Shown: piece by piece, positions 1-12,600 of the stretch
Layout: every line of letters starts with the position of its first letter
How positions within the stretch are numbered: position 1 is the first letter of the stretch
DNA from: Mansonella perstans
Lineage: Eukaryota > Nematoda > Chromadorea > Rhabditida > Onchocercidae
Length of the DNA stretch: 64,000 bases
Direction of reading: 5' to 3'
Assembly: GCA_037074765.1 (NCBI GenBank)
Contig: JBAMDO010000208.1
Location: 34,242-98,241, forward strand
Notes under the pieces: generated by a model
The model's input: the letters and a program-made list of their open reading frames with translations, nothing else
Told to the model about the DNA's origin: nothing
Database searches by the model: none
Made by a program: the position numbers and the translations under genes

Positions 1-1689
1 CAAACAGCTAGGCTAATGATCAACGTTAATAATCGACAAGCAGCTAGGCGTTAATGGTCAAGGTTAATGATCGACAAAAAAAAGGACAAGTCCTCAAATC
101 AATATACGGAAAAATACAATGCATAAATTTTCACCGTGTTACGGTGTTTACCTTACTTTGTTCATTCGATCAGTTATATAATTTACAAATCGATTAGATC
201 ATCAGGAATACATCGGTTGAAATTACCATCAAAATAGCAAACTTGGATGAGAAAAGAGTGGACTAACTTGGAATAAGCCAAAAAAATTCATGTATTGTTA
301 ATATGAAGCAAACACTTCAAATATTTTAAAATTATTCAAAATGTTTGAATAAACAAAAAAAAATTTATAGTAAACAAGCTTTTCGACAATGGAATTCAGT
401 CATTTGTATAGAATTTTGATAAGTAATTCATGATACTGCATCTTCAGTTATTGTAATCTTCAATTATCGCATTCTTCAATCATCGTAATCTTCAATAATC
501 GCATTCTTCAATTATCGTAATCTTCAATTATCCTATCCATTTCATAAATAGTCAAATTGGTATGGCGAATTTTTGGAAACAAAAATTACACACATGCAAT
601 AATTTTTGCTCGCAAAAATTCAGAAGTATTTTAATTTTTGAAAATTAAATTTTATTTCGAATCGAATACACGCAGCATACTATTTCTTTCTATGCAAGCA
701 TAAGAATTAAGTAAAATTTATAATATGTAAGTTTAATAATTAATTAATAGTATTTGGATAGAAGTAATTAATAGAAATATTAGTACGAATTTCGCAGTAA
801 ATGTTTTCTTTTTTTTTAAGAAATGAAAGATTTATCAAAAAGGGCAGAAAAAATATTGGAATTGAAAATGACTGTGTAAGAAAAAGAAAATATTCATATA
901 TCGATTGATTACAAATGTGTCACCACTGGTCATTTCTAACATCTGTAGTAAATATGAGCAATCACTGGTCATTTCCTAGCAACTGTAGTAAACGTAAGAC
1001 GGATCAATCTGATCTGGTTCAATCCAGTTCGATCGATGCATTAATTGTTGAAATGTAATAATCAATCAATCTTGTTTCATGACAACGGTAATTGTCCTGG
1101 TTATTTAACGATTAAGTTTCATCTTCACTACCACTTTCCCTCTTCCCGTTCTCTAAATACATTCATTCTTTATCTCCATTTTATCTTCCATTCATTTGCC
1201 AATTTTTTTTTCAAAACTTTTTGTAAAATTTAAATGTTTTAAATTTTAAAAATAAAATTTAAAATTTAAATTTAATTTCTAAAACATCTGAAAAAAAGCT
1301 TTTTTTTCTCTTTACCTTTTAAATTTCAAAATTTTGTTGTAAATTTGTTCTTTTGTAATAAAGTTGAAAATAAGCTTAGTATTGGATTTGATTCAAAATT
1401 GATTTTAATAAATTTTGATTTTATCAATGATGAATCTGATTATAAAAATACTCATCAAACACAATTAACTCAGATTTTAATTAATTAACTTAGCTTTATC
1501 AATGCGAATTTTAGTTAATTAAATCGACTAACTAATCCAGGTTTCAGTTTTTATGAGTCTAAATCAAATGTTGAATTTTGATATTAATTGAAGGAAATTT
1601 GAATTTTAATGTGTAGGAATTTTCCAATTAATTCGATGAAGTTTTTCTTTGTTTAATTTATTATTTTTAAATTAATTAAAGACAGTGTA
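1..1689. other. Intergenic, AT-rich, short tandem repeats
   Basis: No convincing exon is seen here. An approximately 37-bp unit containing AGCTAGGC...TTAATG is repeated twice at 1-78, and a 38-bp unit containing CACTGGTCATTTC is repeated twice around 910-990. The 16-bp repeat at 440-535 is listed separately. The last few hundred bases are the likely promoter and 5' UTR of the lipase-like gene that starts at 1690. The short open frame at 1045-1233 has no splice context or protein-like composition. Confidence 0.6.
440..535. repeat. 16-bp tandem repeat, about 6 copies
   Basis: Six consecutive units of the form ATCTTCAATTATCGTA are seen. Odd and even copies alternate between starts ATCTTC and TTCTTC, which gives a 32-bp higher-order period. 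It is non-coding on both strands and lies in intergenic DNA about 1.2 kb upstream of the lipase-like gene. Confidence 0.8.
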
Positions 1690-3764
1690 ATGTTACTGTT
1701 GTTGTTGCTGATTTATCATAGCGTACGAGCGGATTTTACGCCACATTTCCGCTCATTTATCCACAATAACTACGGTATTGCAATTACTCAAGCATTGGAA
1801 CGTAATGATTTGGGCAGTGACGCAAGTTTTGGTGGTAAGGAAAATGAAGAAGATGAGTTTAAGAATCAAGCTGTTATATTAATTCATGATAGTGGTGAGA
1901 AAATTACTCGATATCAGGTAATAAAAAGTTTTTTTTTTCTCTATCTCTTTTCTTTTTTCTCTATTCATCGTAATGTTTTCAAGCAATAAAATTAATATGT
2001 TGAGAGTGTGAAATGTTTTATTCCTAGAAAGATAATATTATTGAAATAGTTTAGCAGTGAAAAATACATTTTTAAAAAATTATAAAAAAAGAAAGGTAAA
2101 AAAGATTACCTGCAGAAAATGGTCAATCGTTTACTTGAAAGAGGTTACAAACGATCCGAAATTTATGGTACAACATGGGGTGATGGTGGTTTAACAGCTC
2201 TTCCATTAATTGATTTAAAGTGTTCTTATGTTAAACAGATCAGGTATGGAATAATTTCGATATTATATTTCGTATTTTAATCATTCTTATAGGGTAATAA
2301 ATAGTTCATAACTGATGGTCAACGGGAAATGGTCAGCGAGATGTGATGAATGGAAAACAGACAGAGACTGTCGTGTTAAAAGTTTTGATTAAAAGTTTAT
2401 TTTCAAATTAAAAGGATTTATTATTGTTACAAATAAAAAAAAAAATCAATACTGTAGGACAAACAAAAATTAATATGTTAGAAAATATTTTTCTTGAATA
2501 TTTTTACAAATTAACTTATAAAGAAAAATAATTCGTGACTGATGGTCAATGGACAAATAGTTCATGACTGATGGTCAGTGGAAAAACAGTTCATGACTTA
2601 CAGTCAGCGGTAATATTTTTAATACAGTAATATTTTTTTAATAAAATTAATCAGCAATATTTTTTAATAATATATTAGTAAGTGAATTAATAGGGAATAT
2701 AGGGCTCATGATCGAATTTCACTACTGTAATTATTGTAATTACTTAAAATATTACTAATCTGAAATTATTTCCTTTCTTTTTTTTTTAGGAGTATGATAA
2801 TTGCTGTCCGTCAATATACCGGTACACGAGTTGATGTGATTGCATATGGGACTGGTTCACCGTTAGCTCGAAAAGCAATCCTTGGCGGAGATTGTGTTGA
2901 CACTCGTGAAATTCTTGGTTTGTTTCTTTCATAGAATGTCACCAACAAATTAATATCAATCATACAGTACTAAAATGAGAAAGAATGAATAATTGTGATG
3001 CCATTTCACAACCCGTATTTTCCGTGTATTCCAGAAAATCTTATCACTTTCTCTGTTGTTTTTTTCTTATCTCAATATACTAAATATTTCAACTTTCCTT
3101 TTTTTTACCTTTTTAATATTTTATCTTTTCATTTCCTGTGTAATTTTATTTTTTAAGACATTGAGAGAGCAATAATTCCACACAATATTTTTTGCAGGTC
3201 CACCACTTACCGAATTAATTGACACATATTTGAGTGTTGCTGGTGCCAACTACGGTATAATATCATGTCTAATACCGATACCGGTAGGTGCATGCAATCG
3301 TAGAACTGGTTTGCATTGTGGATCAACATTTTTGCAAGATATTAATGGACAAATTGCATATGAAGGCACTTTCGTCTTCAGTGTTTTCTCAGATTCCGAT
3401 GAAAAGGTTGAATACATTATCATCTGTAATTTCATAATAGCATGATATTTGCTTTGAAATCATCATTATAATTAATATAATTAATAGAAAGAAATTGATG
3501 CTACTGGTATCATTCATCAGTATTATAAATTTATTTATAATATGGATGGGATGAAATAGATAAACATGATCCGGCCTATTTCGTAAATGTCTTTCATCTG
3601 AAACTGGATTATTGTAGGTTGGTTATCGTGGTTGTGGCACGCTATTGAGTCCGATCAGAGGTGAAACTGGATTCGTAAAAAAAGAATTCCTAAGTCATGA
3701 TCTTACCATTGATAAGACATATGAGATGCAACGAAATTTCATTCAAAAGCAACGGCCATTCTGA
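1690..3764 (+). CDS. Class 2 lipase-like secreted protein, probable pseudoenzyme
   Basis: Five exons are predicted: 1690-1917, 2116-2243, 2790-2917, 3198-3406 and 3618-3764. All have GT-AG borders and compatible phases, giving 279 residues. The first 15 residues are a leucine-rich signal peptide ending near VRA, so the protein should be secreted. The family is recognised from RGYKRSEIYGTTWGD, GGDCVDTREILGPPLTELIDT, SVAGAN and LHCGSTFLQDIN, which are typical of nematode class 2 lipases (Lipase_2 family, the C. elegans lips- genes). The C-terminal Asp region (FSDSDEKVGYRGCG) and a His (SHDLT) are present. The nucleophile elbow, normally AYSMGSP, reads AYGTGSP, so Ser is Gly139. The oxyanion-side HG motif reads HDSG. 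I infer a folded but catalytically inactive member. An AATAAA signal follows at 3767-3772. Family assignment is firm; loss of activity is inferred. Confidence 0.88.
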
Positions 3765-3772
3765 ATAATAAA

Positions 3773-6700
3773 TATTTTTTCCTGAGATTGCTTGCTTATC
3801 ACATTCACATCACTTCAAGTATTTAGATTGTTTGGACTGCTCGTTTGAAAATTACGATAAGAGACAAATGCTTATCTGATGACAACTGTAGGACGAAATT
3901 CAGAAATTCGAGAATAGCCAGCAGTACAGGCATCACATAATATCTTCCGTTAAGAATCGATTAAGAATCGAGGATTTATCCCACTCTTGATTGACTAATT
4001 GAGAGGGATTCCATGTTTCTTAATTGGCTGCATGAAATTCTTCGTTTCTTAATTACTGAGTGAAATTCCTTCGATTCTTGATTACGAAATAAAGATAACT
4101 GAAATTGCTACATTATCAAGTGCCTCGCAATAAATGTTGAAAGGTTACACTTTTTTTTTCTTGCAGCTATGTTCTTCTTAATGTACCTGTAATTAACGCA
4201 GTCTTCTTACATCAAGCACAGTTGTTGACAATCATTATTGAAAATCGAAAAAAAGAAAATTATCATTTTATTTTGATTTTTTGCAAAATTCGATAATTTC
4301 CTATAAATCGAAATGGTAAGCTTTTAACGTTGAAATACCAACATATCGGATCATCAGAAACTTTCTTGGGATTTCTCGCGGAGTAGCTTTATCTGCTCTG
4401 CGACTTATTTTTTTTGTCCGCGTCCACGGGGGTTTATCCGGGAGCGCAGTACTGAGTCTGAGTTGCGCGGTCATCTCTCACTACAAGACGCAGGGTTTGT
4501 TAAGTAAATAGGAATTGTTTACGAAACATCAAATAAATACTATTGTGTACTGCCTTGTTAAAGTCACAACATTTAATATATTGGAGTTAGAAGAAATTTA
4601 AGGCCATAAATCGGATTAAATGAAATCAATCGAACATACTGATTCAATAATCATTTATCAAAGCATTTTTCTTGCTTTGACTATCTTTAACGCTTGTTTA
4701 TTCAGGTACTATCATGTAAATCTATAGCTGTGGAAAGAGATGTATAACAGACAGTTCTGGAAAAATCCTTCAAATCATCTTAATTGTTGCAGTTAATTGT
4801 GAGGAGTGAAAATGATTGCAACAATTGATGGAAAAAAAGGGACAAATTATGATTGGAGATATACTGCTAATTATTGCTAATTAGAAGTATTATTCTTGAA
4901 AAAAAAGAAAACATAATGTAAAAATAATGCGTGGAATTTTTCCATACAGCACTAAATGCATTGCATAAGTTATTTAGGAAAAATTAAGTTGCTAAGATAA
5001 GCGATATGACAAAATTATACTTTCATTAATTACTTATATTCTCTTCATTTTCATTTTTGATCACTTTGATTTTTATTTATTGAATTTTGGTGCAATATTT
5101 GGGATGTATTTGAGGAATTTTCTAAGATTAATATGATGTTGTCGCTATTGATTGTATTTTTTTCTTTAATTTTAAATAATACTTACTATTGTATGTAGCT
5201 CAGCTCATTTCGTTTAATAAATTCGTTAGCATTTGATCAATTGATTTTTTTTTTTTTTTAAACTTACTTCATTCAAATTTAATAGATAAACTGTTCTATG
5301 AGAAGAAAAATAAAATTATTTGTGAGCAAAAAAAGTCAAAAGATCAATTTTTGTTTCGTTAATATATTTTAGTAAAAGATCTCATTCCGCTTAATTTTAT
5401 CCCAATTAATTTAATCTCAATTAATTTCATTCCGATTAACTTCATTCCGATTTCATAGATTTCATTCCCCTTAAAATACCACTACATTCATTGATTCGGA
5501 AACAAGTAGATCAAAGATTAATAGAATTATTTTTTTCTAAAAGATAGTTTTCTGAATTACAAGATGAAATTTCTTGCTAAATTCGATTTTTTTTATTTAA
5601 AAAATTTCCCCAAAAAATTTTTTTTGTCTTGCAAAAATTTTTTTGGAAAAAAAAAAGATTTTGGAAAAAAATTTTTTCTTCAAATTTTGGTATTTTGAAA
5701 ATACGACAGCTAATTCAAACAGTATCTGCAGAATATACTGGAATTGAAGATTGGCACTGTTACGTTGTTAGTATTGATCGTCAATTTCACGAGAGTTAAC
5801 TAACTTATTTCTCAAAGACTATTTTATTATTCAAATTTAATTCTGTTAAATTTACCGGACAAAAAAAAAGAATACTTCTAATTTATAATAAGTCGTTTAT
5901 GATTCATATGTGTAAATTTGTGATCGTAAATCAAAGTGAACAGTTAGTAAAATCAAAATTGACGCACTATCTATGTAGATTTTTTGTAGAAAATTATTAG
6001 AAAAATTTTCTATCAAATTTAAATATTTTCAAAGTTAGAAATATATATTTGAAAAAGGATAAGAAAATTTTTTGAAAAGAAAAAGAAAATAATTGCAGAA
6101 ATCTTTCATGAATTTTTATTTTTAAATTTTCCAGAAAATATGAAAGCTTATACAAATTTTTACTCTCTATGGATTAATATATATTTCATAGGGATCAGAT
6201 GACTCTATTATATTTCGTTAATCTATTAATCGAACAATATCTGTGATAAATTTTTTACTGTTGTTGTAGGAACTAAATTTTGATTTTATTTTTATGTTTT
6301 TTACACACTTTGATATTTATTTGCTAACAACAACACTTTGGTGAATTTGCAATTGTCTTGCTAGAATTTCTACATGTTATTAATCAAGCGAAAGTTAATC
6401 ATTAGTCATAAATTATCTCTCTTTCCGTTCCTCGATGATGCCCATCTATGATAGATGAATGAACGTATCAATATTGAAAAGATCAAATAATTAATTTGTT
6501 GTTACAAATTGCCACTCTTCAAATACCACATGAAATAAATTTAACAACAGTGATAAATGACTGCTAATAAAGAGAGAAATAAATTTCATTGATTATTTGA
6601 GTCATTTGAATTCATTTTCTCAACGTCACTTTTTTTTTGTTCATAATGCAAATAACAATAAATTTCTCGTTTAATAATGTAATTGTATTATTCAAAAAAA

Positions 6701-9693
6701 AACCGAATGTTTTTTGTAAAAAAATATTTTAATTTGAATTAAACTGAAAAGAATACTTGTTTTCAATTTCTTATTTTGTAGCAAAATTTACACAACCTTT
6801 TTTGTTCATCTCGAAGCAAAATCTCTTCAAAATCCCCTGCTGGATTCATGTTGTAAACATTTGAAACTTCTTTGTTTATTACCATTTTCCGAGCTATCCA
6901 TGTTTACAGTAACAAACAAAGCACCTATTGTGACAATTGTAATGCTTTGTTCACAATTATATAGCCCCATATGTAATTAATCCTTTGCTTAAGCTGTTTA
7001 TGACTGTAAAAGAGACGGAATTCACATCATAGCACCATTTCCAAGTAAATTAACCAAATTATCAATCATTCAAATGGGCTTTTAAGACTCCATTATTTGC
7101 GTATGCTGATTGCTGTGTCAATTCAATGAACAATATCGAGAATGTTTTTGAGGATATGTTCAGGAAACATATTATGGAAGAAATTTTTTATGTTATAATC
7201 TAAAAGATAAAAGTGATAAGTAAAGCTAAAAGTCGTTATGGTTGAATTGTCAAGCAAAATTGATGATAAAAGATGTTAAAAATTTGAACTTTGAACTTTT
7301 TTATATTATAATTAGAATTTGAAAAAAGCTTTTCTGTTCAATTTCTAATTACTGCATAACAAGATCTGATAATTTTGTTTTGTAATAATAAAAATACGTT
7401 AATATGTATTTAATGAAAAGCAATTATCCTGTATTAAATTCAAGAAGAAATTCCAGAAATTTGTGGAACTTCAGAGCGATGCAGTTTTCAGTGTTTCTTA
7501 AAATAATCATAAATGACATTTACTATGAAAATGCAAGCTAAATTGACTATTAGAAATGTTTAATATTTCCGGATTAGAAAAACTAGATTTTGGCGATTCT
7601 ATGCAAGAATTTGAAAACTTCTCAGGATTTCTTTTCTGTTAATAGGATTCAGTAAGCGTACAATTTTGACAAATTATTTTTGTTTTATTAATGTTATTCA
7701 TCAGCAATTAATATTTCCACATAGAAACAATAGCTCTGTTTCCAGCAATCGAATATGAATCCTTCGGAAGTGATCATGAAAACTGTTTTGAAACAATTGT
7801 ATAATCTTCTCATCAAACATTGATATACAACGTAATCAAGTGCGACCTTATCAATTTAAGCAAAATAATTTCCCGAAAACGGATTGCATAACAATATGTT
7901 TGCAAAGGCTATTCTTAGATTAACATTAACATTTAACTGTCTTTTCCTACTATCGTTGTGTGCTACGGAAATATTATTAATCGAAATGATAAGCAAAATT
8001 TAAACTACTAAGAACTATTCTATTTTAATTAAATTTTTGGTAATTGTAAGCAATATTTTGTTCGAACTATCATTTGAAATATGTTAAGAACTTTTAAATT
8101 ACACACAGTAATCCGCATGGTAATTCTATGCGTTGATATAAATAAATGTTCGATAATTCTAAAATTTTTACTGTGAGCATAATGTATGCGCTCTAGTGTT
8201 CTATTATCAAATTCATTTTTTTCTTTTATGAAAAATTACCGCTTCTAAAAGAATTTATGAATTTCAAAAGGGAGCAAAAAAAAGTAGATTGATGAAAGAG
8301 TAATTTCAGAGTTTACCATTAATGCTTGTAGTAATGATATCCATGGCGATAAACTATTGATGCAGTGTACGTGTATCCTTATTTGAAAAAGTCCCATATC
8401 CAGTATTCCAAGCATAGTAGATATTGCAAATTAAGTCATAATCATTATCAACAAATTTACAGTTTTGTCATCATGTATTTTGCAAATACTATAATTTTAT
8501 TGTGATTTTTTTGTCTTTGCAATATCATAAATACCTTATTATTTGCCAGCTTGCAGTGGTTTCTATTAAATCAATCATGTCGTTCAATCATCATGCATAT
8601 GGCAAAAGATAAAACGCAAAAAGGAAAAAAAAAACAGTATGGTGGTCTAGGTACAATTATATAAATTTTTTGAAGAATTGTTTCAAACAAGGCTTCTGAT
8701 TCAAAAAAAAAAAAAAAGAAAAAAAATGTTTTCATCTTCAGTAAACAGAGAAAAGTCAATCAGTCAACGCTCTCACCGATTGAGGAACAAGTCGACATTA
8801 AATAAAAAAGTGAAGCAAAAAATAAAACAATCCATAGCGTCTCAATATCACATAACAATAAACACCAGTCTCATATGGTAACATCGTATTTTCAAAAGTC
8901 ATTCCCATGGGAAAAAATTTTTTTTTTTCCTAAAGGAATTTTTCTTAGACTATATCGAAAACACATTGAATTACGGTTATTTCATTAGCATTACGTTAGA
9001 TACGTATTAACAATTCTGCGTCTTCTTTCATCTAAATATATTTCAAAATAGATCAAACAATGTACTTCTGACCCATTTCAAGAACGATAAAATAACTAAT
9101 ACTATTACAGCAGCATATAAGAATCTTGAAAGCAGAGAAGACTATGTGCGACATGTTCTTTTTCAACTTTTTTCTAAGCATGACAAATGATGAAAAGATC
9201 AACTCAAACATTTAAATGGCAAATTCCTTCATCAATGGACACTAAAATGTACAGATTTAAGCATATCGCACTAGCTCAAACCGACCAGTAATAAATAAAA
9301 TAAAAAAATTGAAGTATAACGTAGAATACAGGAACACAAAAACGTAAACTCACTGTAGCGTGAACATGAAGGAAAGAAGCACTTGCTAGTACCCATTTTT
9401 GAGAATTTCAATTTCAGGTCTTTAAGTTTAATATGAAATGAAACAGAGCAAATATGTAAATTGCGTGGTGTGATGAATTAATTATTGGTAACTAGACTAG
9501 TCATTCATAAGCTACGTGCGTTGTCTAAACTTCAAATTCGAACTTTAAAATTATCTGAATCTCCTAAGCTCAAAAAAATCAACCAAAAATTTATTCTGGA
9601 CATTAAATTAAGGCTAGGATTATGAAAGAATGAATTTCACGTAAACGAATCAAGTGGAAAGAAAGATTGATCTGTTTAAAGAAATAGAGACAA
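3773..9693. other. Gene-poor AT-rich spacer
   Basis: About 5.9 kb of AT-rich DNA with homopolymer runs and no run of splice-bounded coding sequence on either strand. The short open frames at 8571-8759 and 8678-8881 depend on poly-A/T tracts and have biased composition, so I read them as chance. Only the small GC-rich patch near 4.4 kb stands out from the background. Confidence 0.6.
4373..4500. other. Isolated GC-rich patch, unknown
   Basis: A short stretch of about 125 bp is clearly richer in GC and CpG than the surrounding spacer (segments such as GTCCGCGTCCACGGGGG and TCCGGGAGCGCAG). Neither strand gives a long reading frame. It could be a small structured RNA, a core promoter, or a remnant of a mobile element. 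I cannot assign it to a known RNA family. Confidence 0.25.
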
Positions 9694-12600
9694 TTAGTTG
9701 AGCAATAACTGATAGAGATTTTTGCCAAATGACAACTGACATGATTTGAGCTCATCCACTAACGAATCCGAATGTAAATCCTTAATTTCATCAAATGCCA
9801 TTCCTGTTGATGATACTTGCCCATCGCGTTCATGTTCTATTTCCATCTGCAATCGAGAAAGTGTCCTTGCTGAACTAATCCTTCGTAAACAGACAATTTA
9901 ATTAAAAGGTGATAGCTCTTTTTGTAAAATGGCTCATTATGTTCTGCCACTATTCAGAACATAATGAGCCGCAAAAATCACAATATCTGATAGAAAATAA
10001 AAAATGTAACATACAAGTCGCTTGAGCACACTGACAAGAAGGGCGTATGGTTTCCTTGAATCAGCGTCAGCATTCTTAAATGCGTCTTTGAAATCTCCCA
10101 GCGATGGTCGAGGACCTTCGAAATGTTGCACTTCACACATTATTGACCAACTTATCACCTCAGCTACACATTCCCATATCCTCATATTATCTTCCCACAA
10201 TTCCATTTCCACCACTTGTGTGCAATAATCTGCAACCCTGCAAACATACGATTAGACTCCAGGTTTCGACGTTCTGTACTGAAATACGCTAGAAGATGAA
10301 GCTTTAACTGACTCTATTCACAGTTTATTAAGACATTAAAGTCTAAAATCATAAAACCATAAAACCCTGATGACTGCAAATAATGAGATATTTTTACTTA
10401 TCCATTTCCCACTTTAATCGAGGTTACTTGTTTTAATATCAAATACAAAAAGAATTTGCAAATATAAGCAAGGAAAAACGAACCCTCGAAGAGCATGTCC
10501 TTTAATTTCAGGTCGTTGTAAACACCTACATATTACTTGACCAACATATCGCCTATGAGGATTCCGAATATCTCCTGTGGTTTTTTCGACACCTATCTTC
10601 ATCAATAGTCGAAATCCTTGTCGAACTCGACGCAAGTTCAATGCCCTCTCATCGACCATTATTTCCATAATTGATTGAAATAGCTATAAATTAAACATGA
10701 TGACATGAGTCAGCGTAAATATTAAACAGAATACTAGATGTATAGTGCATTAAACACTGAATTACGGAACAATCACTCAAAAGAGTCAAAAAGAAATGAT
10801 TCATAAATAGACATGCTTTTCATTTTTTTTAAAAAGTTCAATGAAAATGTCTGGTAAAGCACCGCAACTTCAGAAAACTGTCCGCTGTCCTCAAGGAACA
10901 TTTTCTAATCAACTAAAATTTTGCAGGAGTCTTGGCTTAAAATAGAATTTTCCGATATCGCAAAATCAAAATTATGAATAACATATCATTAAGGTCATTA
11001 GGATACATTACTTCTCTGACTTTTAATATTAAAGAAAGATAAACATTCACCAGTTCAATACTCGTGGAATCGCTGAAATAGTCATATAATTCTCGGCATA
11101 GTAAACCAAATACTTCCTTATCATCCAATTCACTTCCTCTGTTAACTTGGCTTGCGTCTTTCCTTTCATCATCCACAGTTGATGATGGCGGTGATGATGA
11201 ACCACCGGCTGGCATACCCGCATATCCACGCCTCTGGGCGTTATTACTTGCGCTATGTGTTACAGCGCTAGCTGCTGCGATGGCCTAAATGACAGTTTCA
11301 CTAATAATGAAGCCAACGGATTAGACCTTAATAAGGTGACCAAAGGTGTTTTCTCATCATCAGAAATCGATATACTTACTGCACCGCGTTCCTCCTCTCT
11401 AGACTTCCTAGATTCTGATGGTTCTCGGCTAGATGGTTGAGAGTTGTCTCTAGAAGCTAGCGAGCCACGACCCGCACCGCGACCAAGTGCACTACGAGAT
11501 AATATACTCCTATCCATTTGTTGTCCACCGCCAATCGCACCACCTGCAAATGGAGGTCGGCGTGCACCAAGTGACTGAGGCTGGTCGACCTGAAACTACA
11601 TGATATCTACAACTTGACTGCAATTGGAGACAATATTAATGTAAACAGTACAAGTTAGAAAAGATTGTCATATGCACTTCTGAAGATCAGAACGATCTTA
11701 ACCGTATATTCACTTGCCACTCAATGATTCGAGCTTCCATATTTAGTTATCGCTAACTTGTTTACAGAACTGCGCGGCAAAGTCTTATAATATCCATCAC
11801 TTTCAAATAAGTGAGATCATTTATACAGACTGCTATGAAGACTTTTCTGAAACTGTAAAATATGGCAAACAGGAAACAGGAACTAACCTCCATATCTAAC
11901 ACATAACCGAAACTGAAACAGCCATAAGACTACACGATACACACTTAGAAAACAGAAAACAATTAACAAATTAGCAACATACACTATTCAGAGTTTGATT
12001 TTTCCTACTAGCAGTATTAGCAACAAGGTTAGCAGCTCCAGCAGCTCGTGCCTTCTGATCGCGACCTGGTTCACCAACTCTCGGTCCATATTGACGACCA
12101 TCCTGTGACTGCCTTGCAATCAATACAGGTCTCTGGTTTCGCTTGTCCAGCGAAGTGCGACCCTCGTACCGCTTCTTATTAGCATACTGCAAAAGAACCC
12201 TTCAAAAAAAATCCACCACGAAACAAAAAAAACAAAGATAAACTTCAGAGAATGTACTTTTAGGCAATAAACTCTGAAGAACATACTTGCTCACGCTGTA
12301 ACCTATTTGCCATTTCTTCCCTTCGAGCTTCGTCATGTACTTCTTCTAGAGTTCTTGGTCCACTCTGTGACGTTCGTGGTACCCACTTATTCTGGAAGCA
12401 GAAACAAAATATTTTTCGTATAAAAATGGTTTAAATGAAATTAGTACAATCGGCATATCCATATCTGCTGAATGAACATGTCGAAAAATTACTAAACATT
12501 AATAGTTTCAACAAGCAAATATGAAACATTTGCAAAAAGTATATCCTTGTTCTGAAGTACAAAAACAAGTGAAACTAAAAGTGGTAATCCTTTATCAGGA

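Noticed and set aside
8571..8881. Overlapping short ORFs on both strands
   Set aside because: They depend on poly-A/T runs encoding Phe or Lys strings and have no splice borders or family resemblance.
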